Below are positions 1-5,246 of a stretch of DNA of 5,246 bases, piece after piece. The notes below the pieces were generated by a model that did no database searches, was not told the origin of the DNA, and worked only from the letters and a program-made list of their open reading frames with translations. The translations under genes and the position numbers were made by a program. Position 1 is the first letter of the stretch. Each line of letters starts with the position of its first letter. Source of the DNA: Deltaproteobacteria bacterium (GTDB lineage Bacteria > Desulfobacterota > Desulfobacteria > Desulfobacterales > JAABPS01); the NCBI GenBank assembly GCA_019309685.1, contig JAFDFT010000205.1, positions 1 through 5,246 of the forward strand. Direction: 5' to 3'.

Positions 1-220
1 TCTGATACCATTTTTCTTTTAGATCTTTTCCTCTAAGGTTAATAATTGATTTAAATTGATAAGTGTTAATATTTTTTTGAAGATTATTTTCTGATAGCTG
101 CGCGCTTCTATAAATCGTATTCTGTATAACCGGATGAACAGTTAAAATAAAATAAGTATATATGATTGATGAGAATAGTGCCAAGACGATTAATGAGAAA
201 AGAGTAATTTTCTTATTCAT
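1..220 (-). CDS. Membrane-anchored tyrosine/dual-specificity phosphatase-like protein, N-terminal part (paralogue of the next gene)
   Basis: This reading frame runs leftward from an ATG at 220-218 and is still open at the window edge, giving 73 residues. Residues 1-5 are charged (MNKKI). They are followed by a hydrophobic segment at about 6-28, which is probably a signal anchor placing the rest in the periplasm. The motif IYRSAQLS (about 37-44) and then FKSIINLRG (about 56-64) match the start of the bacterial DSP-like phosphatase fold. The complete neighbour has VYRSAAMP and IRSVIDFRK at equivalent places, so the two are tandem paralogues. The HC-X5-R catalytic loop would lie outside the window, so activity cannot be judged. 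The gene follows its paralogue by 76 bp on the same strand, probably as one operon. Upstream there is only a weak purine stretch (AAAGA) as ribosome site. The substrate is unknown. Confidence 0.75.
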   Translation of the reverse strand, partial: MNKKITLFSLIVLALFSSIIYTYFILTVHPVIQNTIYRSAQLSENNLQKNINTYQFKSIINLRGKDLKEKWYQ

Positions 221-246
221 TTCAGATCTTTAATTTGACCACTGCA

Positions 247-293
247 TTTTGAAAGAAAACTGGTTTATGTTTCTTATGGAGTAGCTTTCAAAA
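247..293. repeat. 9-bp perfect inverted repeat between the two phosphatase genes
   Basis: TTTTGAAAG at 247-255 and its exact reverse complement CTTTCAAAA at 285-293 flank a 29-nt loop. The structure lies just after the stop codon of the upstream phosphatase gene and before the start of the second. Both arms are AU-rich and no clear U-tract follows, so it is not a convincing intrinsic terminator. It could be a weak intercistronic RNA stem or chance in AT-rich DNA. Confidence 0.4.
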
Positions 294-296
294 TAA

Positions 297-863
297 TTAT
301 TGGGAGTGTTTCCATCTGGGAGTATAATTGCGTAAATAAACCTCTTTATTTGAGCCTTTTTTAAAACTGCCATATCCGGAAAGCTGCCTCGATTCATGGA
401 TGGCACGTTCATTATCCCATTTATCATATTCCATCCGGTATATCGCAGAAAAAGCACCTGCGCGTCCAACACCGTGCTCGCAGTGTAGAAGAAGCGGCTT
501 GTTTTCAGGATTGTCCAGTATTAGTAAAAACGTTTTTATATTTTCGGATGTAGGTACTTGCTTTGATGGTAAATTGATATGACGAACCCCAACCTGATCA
601 AGGGTTTCCTTTTCTATGGCAACACCATTATCGGGCTTACGGAAGTCAATAACGCTACGAATCTTGTGTTTTCGAATTTTATTTAATAAAGTTTTGGATG
701 GCATTGCTGCTGAACGATAGACTTCTCCTTCAGTAAGTGTAAAAAAGCGATAATCGAGAACGGCCCAGTAGAAAAACAAAGAACCAGCGAATAGGCCAAA
801 ACCCATTGCTATGCAAATGAATACGAAAACGACTTTTTTGATTATTGGTTTATTTTTTATCAA
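297..863 (-). CDS. Membrane-anchored protein-tyrosine/dual-specificity phosphatase-like protein
   Basis: The protein has 188 residues. Positively charged residues 2-10 precede a hydrophobic segment (about 11-35) that should anchor it in the inner membrane with the catalytic domain in the periplasm. The domain begins with EVYRSAAMP (47-55), followed by IRSVIDFRKP (68-77) and HINLPS (95-100). The active-site loop is HCEHGVGRAG (127-136), a Cys-X5-Arg loop with nucleophile C128 and phosphate-binding R134. The family hydrolyses phosphomonoesters through a cysteinyl-phosphate. Two departures from the usual loop are visible. The Ser/Thr that normally follows the Arg is Ala135, and the loop has no Asp, unlike the CxHGADRTG form common in related bacterial proteins. 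The start is TTG (863-861), supported by AAGGAG 7 nt upstream; no ATG fits better. The gene is divergent from lpxK and upstream of a paralogue. The substrate could be protein phosphotyrosine, phospholipid or lipid A phosphate; the sequence does not decide. Confidence 0.88.
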   Translation of the reverse strand: MIKNKPIIKKVVFVFICIAMGFGLFAGSLFFYWAVLDYRFFTLTEGEVYRSAAMPSKTLLNKIRKHKIRSVIDFRKPDNGVAIEKETLDQVGVRHINLPSKQVPTSENIKTFLLILDNPENKPLLLHCEHGVGRAGAFSAIYRMEYDKWDNERAIHESRQLSGYGSFKKGSNKEVYLRNYTPRWKHSQ

Positions 864-870
864 AATTTGT

Positions 871-876
871 CTCCTT
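871..876 (-). promoter_or_regulatory. Strong Shine-Dalgarno site fixing the TTG start of the phosphatase gene
   Basis: On the minus strand AAGGAG (876-871) lies 7 nt before the TTG at 863-861. This is the strongest ribosome site in the window and decides the non-ATG start. Confidence 0.75.
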
Positions 877-883
877 TTGAAAA

Positions 884-912
884 AAGATAAAGCAACGATG
901 TGTTTTTGTCAA
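884..912 (-). promoter_or_regulatory. Sigma70-like promoter for the phosphatase genes
   Basis: Reading the minus strand, a perfect -35 box TTGACA (912-907) is followed by a 17-nt spacer and a -10 box TATCTT (889-884; 4 of 6 consensus bases). Transcription would begin near 877, leaving a leader of about 14 nt that just contains the Shine-Dalgarno site. Confidence 0.55.
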
Positions 913-913
913 T

Positions 914-928
914 AAGAAGATACTTCTT
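914..928. promoter_or_regulatory. Palindrome between divergent promoters, possible operator
   Basis: AAGAAG-ATA-CTTCTT is a perfect 6-bp inverted repeat with a 3-bp centre. It lies between the two predicted -35 boxes (907-912 for the phosphatase genes, 936-941 for lpxK). A dimeric regulator bound here could affect both directions. No regulator gene is in the window and the motif is not one I can assign to a known family, so the operator role is inference from position and symmetry. Confidence 0.4.
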
Positions 929-935
929 TAACCCA

Positions 936-964
936 TTGAGATTGTTTTTAATATTCAATATAGT
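936..964 (+). promoter_or_regulatory. Sigma70-like promoter for the lpxK group
   Basis: TTGAGA (936-941; 5 of 6 consensus) and TATAGT (959-964; 5 of 6) are separated by exactly 17 nt. Transcription would start near 971, giving a leader of about 50 nt to the ATG at 1020 or about 80 nt to the ATG at 1053. The region is very AT-rich, so chance matches are possible, but both boxes and the spacing are good. Confidence 0.6.
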
Positions 965-1019
965 AATATGATTAAAAATATGGATATCTAAAGTTAAATG
1001 TTGTATGTAAATTTAAAAA

Positions 1020-2225
1020 ATGTTGTGGACTATAAAGGTAGACGTAAATCGTATGCAACTTGAACTGAAAATTAAACAGATAATGAATGGGGATAAATGC
1101 GTAAAAATATCTCCTATGGTTATCATTCTGTCGTTCTTGTCTATAATGTATGGAAATATTGTAAGATTAAGGCATGCTTTATATTCATGGGGGTTCGTAA
1201 AAACAAAACAGCTTCCTTGTACTGTAGTTTCAATTGGAAATATTACTGTGGGTGGAACAGGTAAAACACCCATGACGATATACGTTGCGAGACTTTTAGA
1301 ACAATTAGGATATAACGTTGCTGTTATTAGCCGCGGGTATAAAGGTAAAGCAGAGAACAGCGGAGGGGTTATCAGCGAGGGCGATACATTCTTAATGGAC
1401 GTTGATGATACGGGTGATGAACCGATAATGATGGCGGTACAATTGAAAAATATTCCTGTGCTGGTCGGAAAGCGGCGGTTTGAAATGGGTATGTTGGCAA
1501 TTCAAAAATTTGATTCGAATATTATTCTTCTGGATGACGCTTTTCAACATCTTAAACTAAAACGAGATATTGATATTGTTCTTTTAGATAGTGAGCGTCC
1601 TTTGGGTAATACTTATATGCTTCCCCGAGGTGTTTTGAGAGAACGTGTATCAGGGTTGATGCGTGGAGATGCATTTATTATGACCCGATATGATCAGAAA
1701 ACAGACTCATCATTGAATTATCAAACGGTTTTTTCTGATTTTATCATAAAAGAAAAAATATCTGATGGACCCGTATTTAAATCTTTTCATACGCCGTATT
1801 GCTTTAAAGTGGATAAAAACAGTCTTTTCCCTATAGAGAAGATAACGCAAACATCATTGTCAAACGATTTCACCTTTCTTAAACATCGAAAGGTTTTAGT
1901 ATTTTCAGGGATTGCCGGGAATCATCATTTTAGACGTACTGTAGATGATACATCGTGCATTATTTCTGAATTTATGGGTTTCCCAGATCATTATAGATAC
2001 TCAAACACAGACTTAGAAAATATCGTGTCAAAAGCGAAGACACTAAAAGTAGAATATATTATTACAACTGAAAAAGATTACATGCGCATTTACCAGTCTT
2101 TGCCGTGGCCTGTTGATTTAATTGTTGTGGGTGTTAAAATATCATTTGAGGACGATATTGCATTCCAAATATTTATAAAAAACAAACTTGAGGCTATTAA
2201 AAAAAAGAAAAACGCGGTAGCATAA
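1020..2225 (+). CDS. lpxK: Tetraacyldisaccharide 4'-kinase (lipid A 4'-kinase)
   Basis: LpxK uses ATP to phosphorylate the 4' position of tetraacyldisaccharide 1-phosphate, making lipid IVA at the cytoplasmic face of the inner membrane. The 401-residue product carries the family motifs in order. A hydrophobic N-terminal helix (about 33-45) precedes VRLRHALYSWG (48-58), and the P-loop GNITVGGTGKTP spans 73-84. SRGYKGK (104-110), GDEP (132-135), DDAFQH (172-177; usually DDGFQH or similar), LPRGVLRE (201-208), FPDHYRY (321-327) and TTEKDYMR (349-356) follow. The length is slightly above the usual 310-370. The ATG at 1020 has no ribosome site, and the first 11 residues look non-conserved. ATG 1053 (MQLELKIKQIM) is an equally plausible start. 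The C-terminus is lysine-rich (KKKK at 394-397). It is the first gene of the plus-strand group, and its main Raetz-pathway partners are not nearby in this window. Confidence 0.95.
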   Translation: MLWTIKVDVNRMQLELKIKQIMNGDKCVKISPMVIILSFLSIMYGNIVRLRHALYSWGFVKTKQLPCTVVSIGNITVGGTGKTPMTIYVARLLEQLGYNVAVISRGYKGKAENSGGVISEGDTFLMDVDDTGDEPIMMAVQLKNIPVLVGKRRFEMGMLAIQKFDSNIILLDDAFQHLKLKRDIDIVLLDSERPLGNTYMLPRGVLRERVSGLMRGDAFIMTRYDQKTDSSLNYQTVFSDFIIKEKISDGPVFKSFHTPYCFKVDKNSLFPIEKITQTSLSNDFTFLKHRKVLVFSGIAGNHHFRRTVDDTSCIISEFMGFPDHYRYSNTDLENIVSKAKTLKVEYIITTEKDYMRIYQSLPWPVDLIVVGVKISFEDDIAFQIFIKNKLEAIKKKKNAVA

Positions 2226-2254
2226 TTTTAGATTGGAATGAAAATTTGATTGAT

Positions 2255-2262
2255 AAAGAGGA
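2255..2262 (+). promoter_or_regulatory. Ribosome binding site of the carbamoyltransferase gene
   Basis: AAAGAGGA ends 9 nt before the ATG at 2272 and is the clearest plus-strand Shine-Dalgarno site here. It supports that start over alternatives. Confidence 0.6.
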
Positions 2263-2271
2263 TGAAAAGAG

Positions 2272-4002
2272 ATGATTGTTTTAGGTTTATCAGGAGCTTT
2301 GACGCACGATCCATCTGCGGCACTATATGTAAACGGCAAGCTTGTAGCAGCTGCTGAAGAGGAACGATTTTTACGAGAAAAGCACGCAAAGCGTAAGTGG
2401 CCTTTTCATTCGGCAAAATATTGTCTTGAATTTGCCGGTATTTCTCCACTTGATGTTGATATGGTTGCGTTTCCCTATGCGAAGATAGGTCTGTTCAGAC
2501 CGGATAGATGGCATTTTGCGAAACGCTATTGGTATTCTCCGGATCGTTCATTGACTGCGCTGTTTAATGGTAACCGCCGCTTTAGACGAAATAAAAACGG
2601 TATTATGGGTTTAATGAAGGATCTTGGAATAGATACTGCAAAAACAAAATTTGTACCTGTTGAGCATCATCTGGCGCATGCAAGCAGCGCTTATCATTTA
2701 AGCGGTTTTAAAGAAAAAACAGCGATTCTTGGTATTGACGGAAAAGGCGAGTATGCCACGACATTTTTTGGGTATGGTGAAAATGGCAAGATATTTAAGA
2801 TAAAAGAGTTATACGACCCTGATTCTCTAGGAGGAGTGTATGGCGCAATAACCCAGTATTTAGGATTTGAAATGCTTGACGGGGAGTTCAAGGTCATGGG
2901 CATGGCGCCTTATGGAAATCCGGTAAAATATGATTTTTCAAGATTGATCCAATGTGACGGGAAATCGATAAAAGTAGACACAAGCCTTGTTAACACCGTC
3001 GGCCTGCGGCGTTACAAAGAAGAAGGGTTGGGCTATTATTTCAGTAATAAATTAATAAAATGGCTTGGCCCCAAGAGAGAAGGTGATGAAATAGATGATC
3101 CATATGTTGATTATGCAGCAAGTATGCAAAAGCTTTTGGAAGATGTTTCACTGCAGCTAATTGAAACGTATCTGGGTGATATACTTCAAGAGACCGGAAA
3201 ATTATGCTTTGCGGGAGGCGTTGGGTTAAATGTGAAATTAAATCAGCGCATCATCGATCTGCCATATGTGGATGAACTTTTTGTTCAACCCGCTGCGAGT
3301 GACGCGGGTACGGCCATCGGTGCAGCGTCCTATTTGATTAACGAAAATGGTGGCCAGGTGGAAAAAATGGAGCATGTTTATCTGGGGCCTTCATACTCAA
3401 CTGAAGAATGTATTGATGCGTGTAAAAAACATCCTATTAAGGCGAGATGGGAACGTATAGATCAGGTGCCAAAAAGGGCTGCTGAAATACTTGCGGAAGG
3501 GAATCCACTTGCCTGGTTTCAAGGGCGTATGGAGTTTGGTCCCCGCGCACTGGGTAACAGAAGTATTCTGGGTGATCCAAGTTATCCAGGAATTGCGGAA
3601 CGGATTAACACTCAAATAAAATATCGTGAGAGGTGGCGTCCATTTTGTCCCAGCATCCTGGATAGCGCTGCCAAAGAAATACTTCAGACTGACCATCCCG
3701 CCCCATATATGACCTTTGCATTTAATGTCGACGGACATTGGAAGAAAAAAATACCAGAAGTCGTACATGAAGATGGAACCGCAAGACCCCAGGTGGTTAG
3801 CGAAAAAACGAATCCACGATATTATGAACTCATACAAAATCTAAAAGAACTTAGAGGTGTTCCCGCTGTGCTGAATACATCATTAAACCGGCGTGGAGAA
3901 CCGATGATTTGCTCACCCACAGATGCTCTAAATATGTTCTTTGGTTCGGACCTTCAATTCTTGATTATGGAAGATATACTGATTAAAAAATCAATTGAAT
4001 AA
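2272..4002 (+). CDS. O-carbamoyltransferase of the NodU/CmcH/TobZ family
   Basis: Family members transfer a carbamoyl group from carbamoyl phosphate, through carbamoyl-AMP, to a sugar or similar hydroxyl. The 576-residue protein is full length and has both domains. The N-terminal Kae1-like ASKHA domain begins with MIVLGLSGALTHDPSAAL (1-18) and EEERFLREKHAK (29-40). The metal-binding HHLAHA follows at 132-137 (the HxxxH pair is H132 and H136). IDGKGE is at 155-160, FKVMGMAPYG at 206-215, CFAGGVGLNVKLN at 312-324 and SDAGTAIGAA at 343-352, with D344 as likely metal ligand. The C-terminal domain has WFQGRMEFGPRALGNRSIL (415-433), ERWRPFCPS (453-461) and LNTSLNRRGEP (534-544). All expected catalytic motifs are intact. 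It starts 46 bp after lpxK, which suggests a lipid A, LPS core or O-antigen sugar as acceptor. The acceptor is inference; nodulation or antibiotic roles are less likely in this setting. Confidence 0.92.
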   Translation: MIVLGLSGALTHDPSAALYVNGKLVAAAEEERFLREKHAKRKWPFHSAKYCLEFAGISPLDVDMVAFPYAKIGLFRPDRWHFAKRYWYSPDRSLTALFNGNRRFRRNKNGIMGLMKDLGIDTAKTKFVPVEHHLAHASSAYHLSGFKEKTAILGIDGKGEYATTFFGYGENGKIFKIKELYDPDSLGGVYGAITQYLGFEMLDGEFKVMGMAPYGNPVKYDFSRLIQCDGKSIKVDTSLVNTVGLRRYKEEGLGYYFSNKLIKWLGPKREGDEIDDPYVDYAASMQKLLEDVSLQLIETYLGDILQETGKLCFAGGVGLNVKLNQRIIDLPYVDELFVQPAASDAGTAIGAASYLINENGGQVEKMEHVYLGPSYSTEECIDACKKHPIKARWERIDQVPKRAAEILAEGNPLAWFQGRMEFGPRALGNRSILGDPSYPGIAERINTQIKYRERWRPFCPSILDSAAKEILQTDHPAPYMTFAFNVDGHWKKKIPEVVHEDGTARPQVVSEKTNPRYYELIQNLKELRGVPAVLNTSLNRRGEPMICSPTDALNMFFGSDLQFLIMEDILIKKSIE

Positions 4003-4081
4003 AATTGCAATTAGTATTTTTCGTTTCAATCAATACTGCTACATGAAAAATTATATTAGAGGCATTTATTTAACAACAACC

Positions 4082-5038
4082 ATGAAAAACAAAAGAACTG
4101 AAAGCTGTTTAAAACATTTTGAAAAGAGTTTGTTTGTCAGATATTTTATCTCAACAGTGATTTTGTTAGTTTTAGTTTTTGCATGTGGATGTTTAGTGAA
4201 AAAGCCTATTGCCTATCATGAACTGACAATGAAAGTCCTGCGAGGCGGCTATCCAAAATCCATGGCGGTCCTTCCCTTCAGAAACACTACTTCAGAAGAA
4301 CATATAGATGAACTCGTGCGGATAAGTTTTTACAGTCATTTTAGCGTGCGACCTTACAGGGATATTGAACTTCTTAAGATTGATAAAGCAATCAACAATA
4401 ACGACAAAATAGATTATAATAAAAGCTCAAATAGTTATGTGAAAAAATGGGGCCAAATATTAGAGTGTGACGCTTTGATAGTTGGAGAAGTCATCCAATT
4501 TCAAAGGCTTTTTTTAGGGGTATATTCTCAAATCAAATTGGCTGTGCATATAGCTATATGGGATACAAGAACAGGAAACAAAATATGGGATGACCACCAC
4601 GTTGTCAGAAGTCATGAAGGAGGCGTGCCGTTTCATTTGGCAGAAGTGCCCTTAATAGTGATTAAGTCTGGACTGAATTTACTTGAAAAAGAAAAGGTAA
4701 AGGTTGCGGATGAACTCTGCCGTTATCTTACAGGAAGGATACCTGCACCTGTAGAAGCAATAAATGATCAGGATGCTGAAACAAAATATACGTTCGAGTT
4801 GCAGGTAGGGGCGTTTATTGATGAGCAGAGAGCAGATACCCTTCTTAACGAATTAAGAGAGAAAGGGTACCCAGCATTTATTCAGCGAAAAGAAAAAGAA
4901 AATGGATGGTGGAACCGTGTTCTGTTGGGCCCTTACGAAATCGGACAGGAAGCGATTGAGACGCAACGTAAAATTCAAAAAGACCTAAGTATCAATTCCT
5001 TCGTTGTTCATAAAATCCCGGATGCACAAGTGGACTGA
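4082..5038 (+). CDS. Predicted lipoprotein: GNA1162/DUF799-like domain fused to a C-terminal SPOR domain
   Basis: From the ATG at 4082 the product has 318 residues. A basic N-region and a hydrophobic stretch (about 21-34) lead to FACGC, so lipidation could occur at C35 or C37; this reads as a type II signal peptide. Residues about 58-222 resemble the GNA1162/DUF799 lipoprotein family, whose fold is CsgG/TolB-N-like. SMAVLPFRNTT (60-70), ECDALIVGEVIQF (128-140), and AIWDTRTGNKIW (158-169) are the telling parts; RSHEGG is at 176-181. Residues about 236-310 form a SPOR domain, with FELQVGAF (238-245) and RVLLGPY (279-285). SPOR domains bind denuded peptidoglycan, so a lipidated protein could link the outer membrane to the septal wall. 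Start choice is uncertain. The frame is open back to TTG 3995, which overlaps the carbamoyltransferase stop, and ATG 4043 is also possible; none has a good ribosome site. The middle domain is assigned from pattern, without a profile search. Confidence 0.78.
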   Translation: MKNKRTESCLKHFEKSLFVRYFISTVILLVLVFACGCLVKKPIAYHELTMKVLRGGYPKSMAVLPFRNTTSEEHIDELVRISFYSHFSVRPYRDIELLKIDKAINNNDKIDYNKSSNSYVKKWGQILECDALIVGEVIQFQRLFLGVYSQIKLAVHIAIWDTRTGNKIWDDHHVVRSHEGGVPFHLAEVPLIVIKSGLNLLEKEKVKVADELCRYLTGRIPAPVEAINDQDAETKYTFELQVGAFIDEQRADTLLNELREKGYPAFIQRKEKENGWWNRVLLGPYEIGQEAIETQRKIQKDLSINSFVVHKIPDAQVD

Positions 5039-5046
5039 CTTTGTAA

Positions 5047-5246
5047 ATGGATATAGCCAATAATAGTACTATTCAATATTACTCAACAAACGCTGATCGC
5101 TTCTATAAAAAATATAAGCAGCTTCACTTCGAGGAAATCAATTCCCTTTGGATTCAACTCATACCTTCTGGCAAACTCAGAGTTCTTGATGTGGGGTCTG
5201 GTTCAGGGCGCGATGCATCATGGTTTGCTCAAAAAGGACACGAGGT
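5047..5246 (+). CDS. Class I SAM-dependent methyltransferase, N-terminal part
   Basis: The frame opens at ATG 5047, directly after an in-frame TAA at 5044-5046, and runs off the right edge after 66 complete codons. Residues 9-30 (IQYYSTNADRFYKKYKQLHF and so on) are the usual aromatic N-terminal helix of this group. RVLDVGSGSGRDASWFAQKG (45-64) is motif I, the glycine-rich loop that binds S-adenosylmethionine. It begins 8 bp after the lipoprotein gene stop and lacks a recognisable ribosome site, so translation may be coupled to that gene. The fold is clear, but the methyl acceptor lies with residues outside the window and cannot be predicted. Confidence 0.85.
   Translation, partial: MDIANNSTIQYYSTNADRFYKKYKQLHFEEINSLWIQLIPSGKLRVLDVGSGSGRDASWFAQKGHE

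Noticed and set aside
230..472. Minus-strand 80-codon open frame overlapping the end of the phosphatase gene
   Set aside because: It lies in another frame of the same strand over the phosphatase C-terminus, has no ribosome site and resembles no domain. I also considered it as a frameshifted continuation of the phosphatase, but the upstream frame ends normally after the domain.
400..582. Plus-strand 60-codon open frame inside the phosphatase gene
   Set aside because: It is antisense to a region with clear phosphatase motifs, with no ribosome site or recognisable content.
998..1063. Short upstream open frame (21 codons from ATG 998) overlapping the lpxK start
   Set aside because: It would be a possible regulatory leader peptide, but it has no ribosome site and no notable residue run, and random short frames are common in AT-rich leaders.
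1013..1273. Minus-strand open frame opposite the start of lpxK
   Set aside because: It is antisense to the conserved P-loop coding region and has no supporting signals.
2192..2215. A-rich run near the lpxK 3' end, considered as a programmed slippage site
   Set aside because: The frame continues normally to a stop a few codons later and neither shifted frame adds a conserved domain, so it is more likely just a lysine-rich tail.
2142..2449. Two minus-strand open frames spanning the lpxK-carbamoyltransferase junction
   Set aside because: Both are antisense to conserved coding sequence at either side of a 46-bp gap, and neither shows domain content or a ribosome site.
2694..2903. Minus-strand open frame within the carbamoyltransferase gene
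   Set aside because: It is antisense to conserved carbamoyltransferase motifs, with nothing protein-like in its composition.
3397..3837. Long (146-codon) minus-strand open frame within the carbamoyltransferase gene
   Set aside because: The length is notable, but it lies opposite the strongly conserved C-terminal domain. Its Trp- and Phe-rich composition is what an antisense frame of that coding sequence would give.
4013..4037. Possible hairpin (AGTATT and AATACT) after the carbamoyltransferase stop, considered as a terminator
   Set aside because: The stem has only 6 AT-rich pairs with a 13-nt loop and no following U-tract, so it is too weak to call.

Overview
The window comes from an AT-rich Gram-negative bacterium. 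An lpxK gene for lipid A assembly and a SPOR-domain lipoprotein both imply an outer membrane. Codon use and gene style are compatible with a Desulfobacterota-type anaerobe, but no taxonomic marker is present, so this is only a guess.

Layout. The minus strand (1-863) carries two tandem genes for membrane-anchored, protein-tyrosine/dual-specificity-like phosphatases. The first-transcribed gene (863-297) is complete, with an HC-X5-R active-site loop and a TTG start. The second (220-1) runs off the left edge before its catalytic loop. A 156-bp intergenic region (864-1019) separates them from a divergent plus-strand group. It holds a good sigma70-like promoter for each direction, and a perfect 6-3-6 palindrome sits between the two -35 boxes.

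The plus strand (1020-5246) carries lpxK (tetraacyldisaccharide 4'-kinase), then a full-length NodU/CmcH/TobZ-type O-carbamoyltransferase 46 bp downstream. Next come a predicted lipoprotein that joins a GNA1162/DUF799-like domain to a C-terminal SPOR domain, and 8 bp later the start of a class I SAM-dependent methyltransferase cut by the right edge. No terminator is visible between these four genes, so they may form one transcription unit.

Functional reading (inference). The centre of the window is envelope biogenesis. LpxK makes lipid IVA, and the carbamoyltransferase could decorate a lipid A, core or O-antigen sugar. The lipoprotein would sit at the outer membrane and bind peptidoglycan. 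The divergent phosphatases face the periplasm and could act on phospholipid, lipid A or protein phosphate. The most interesting points are the lpxK-carbamoyltransferase pairing, the phosphatase pair with an atypical catalytic loop, the palindrome between divergent promoters, and the DUF799-SPOR fusion. No mobile element, CRISPR array, tRNA or rRNA was seen.
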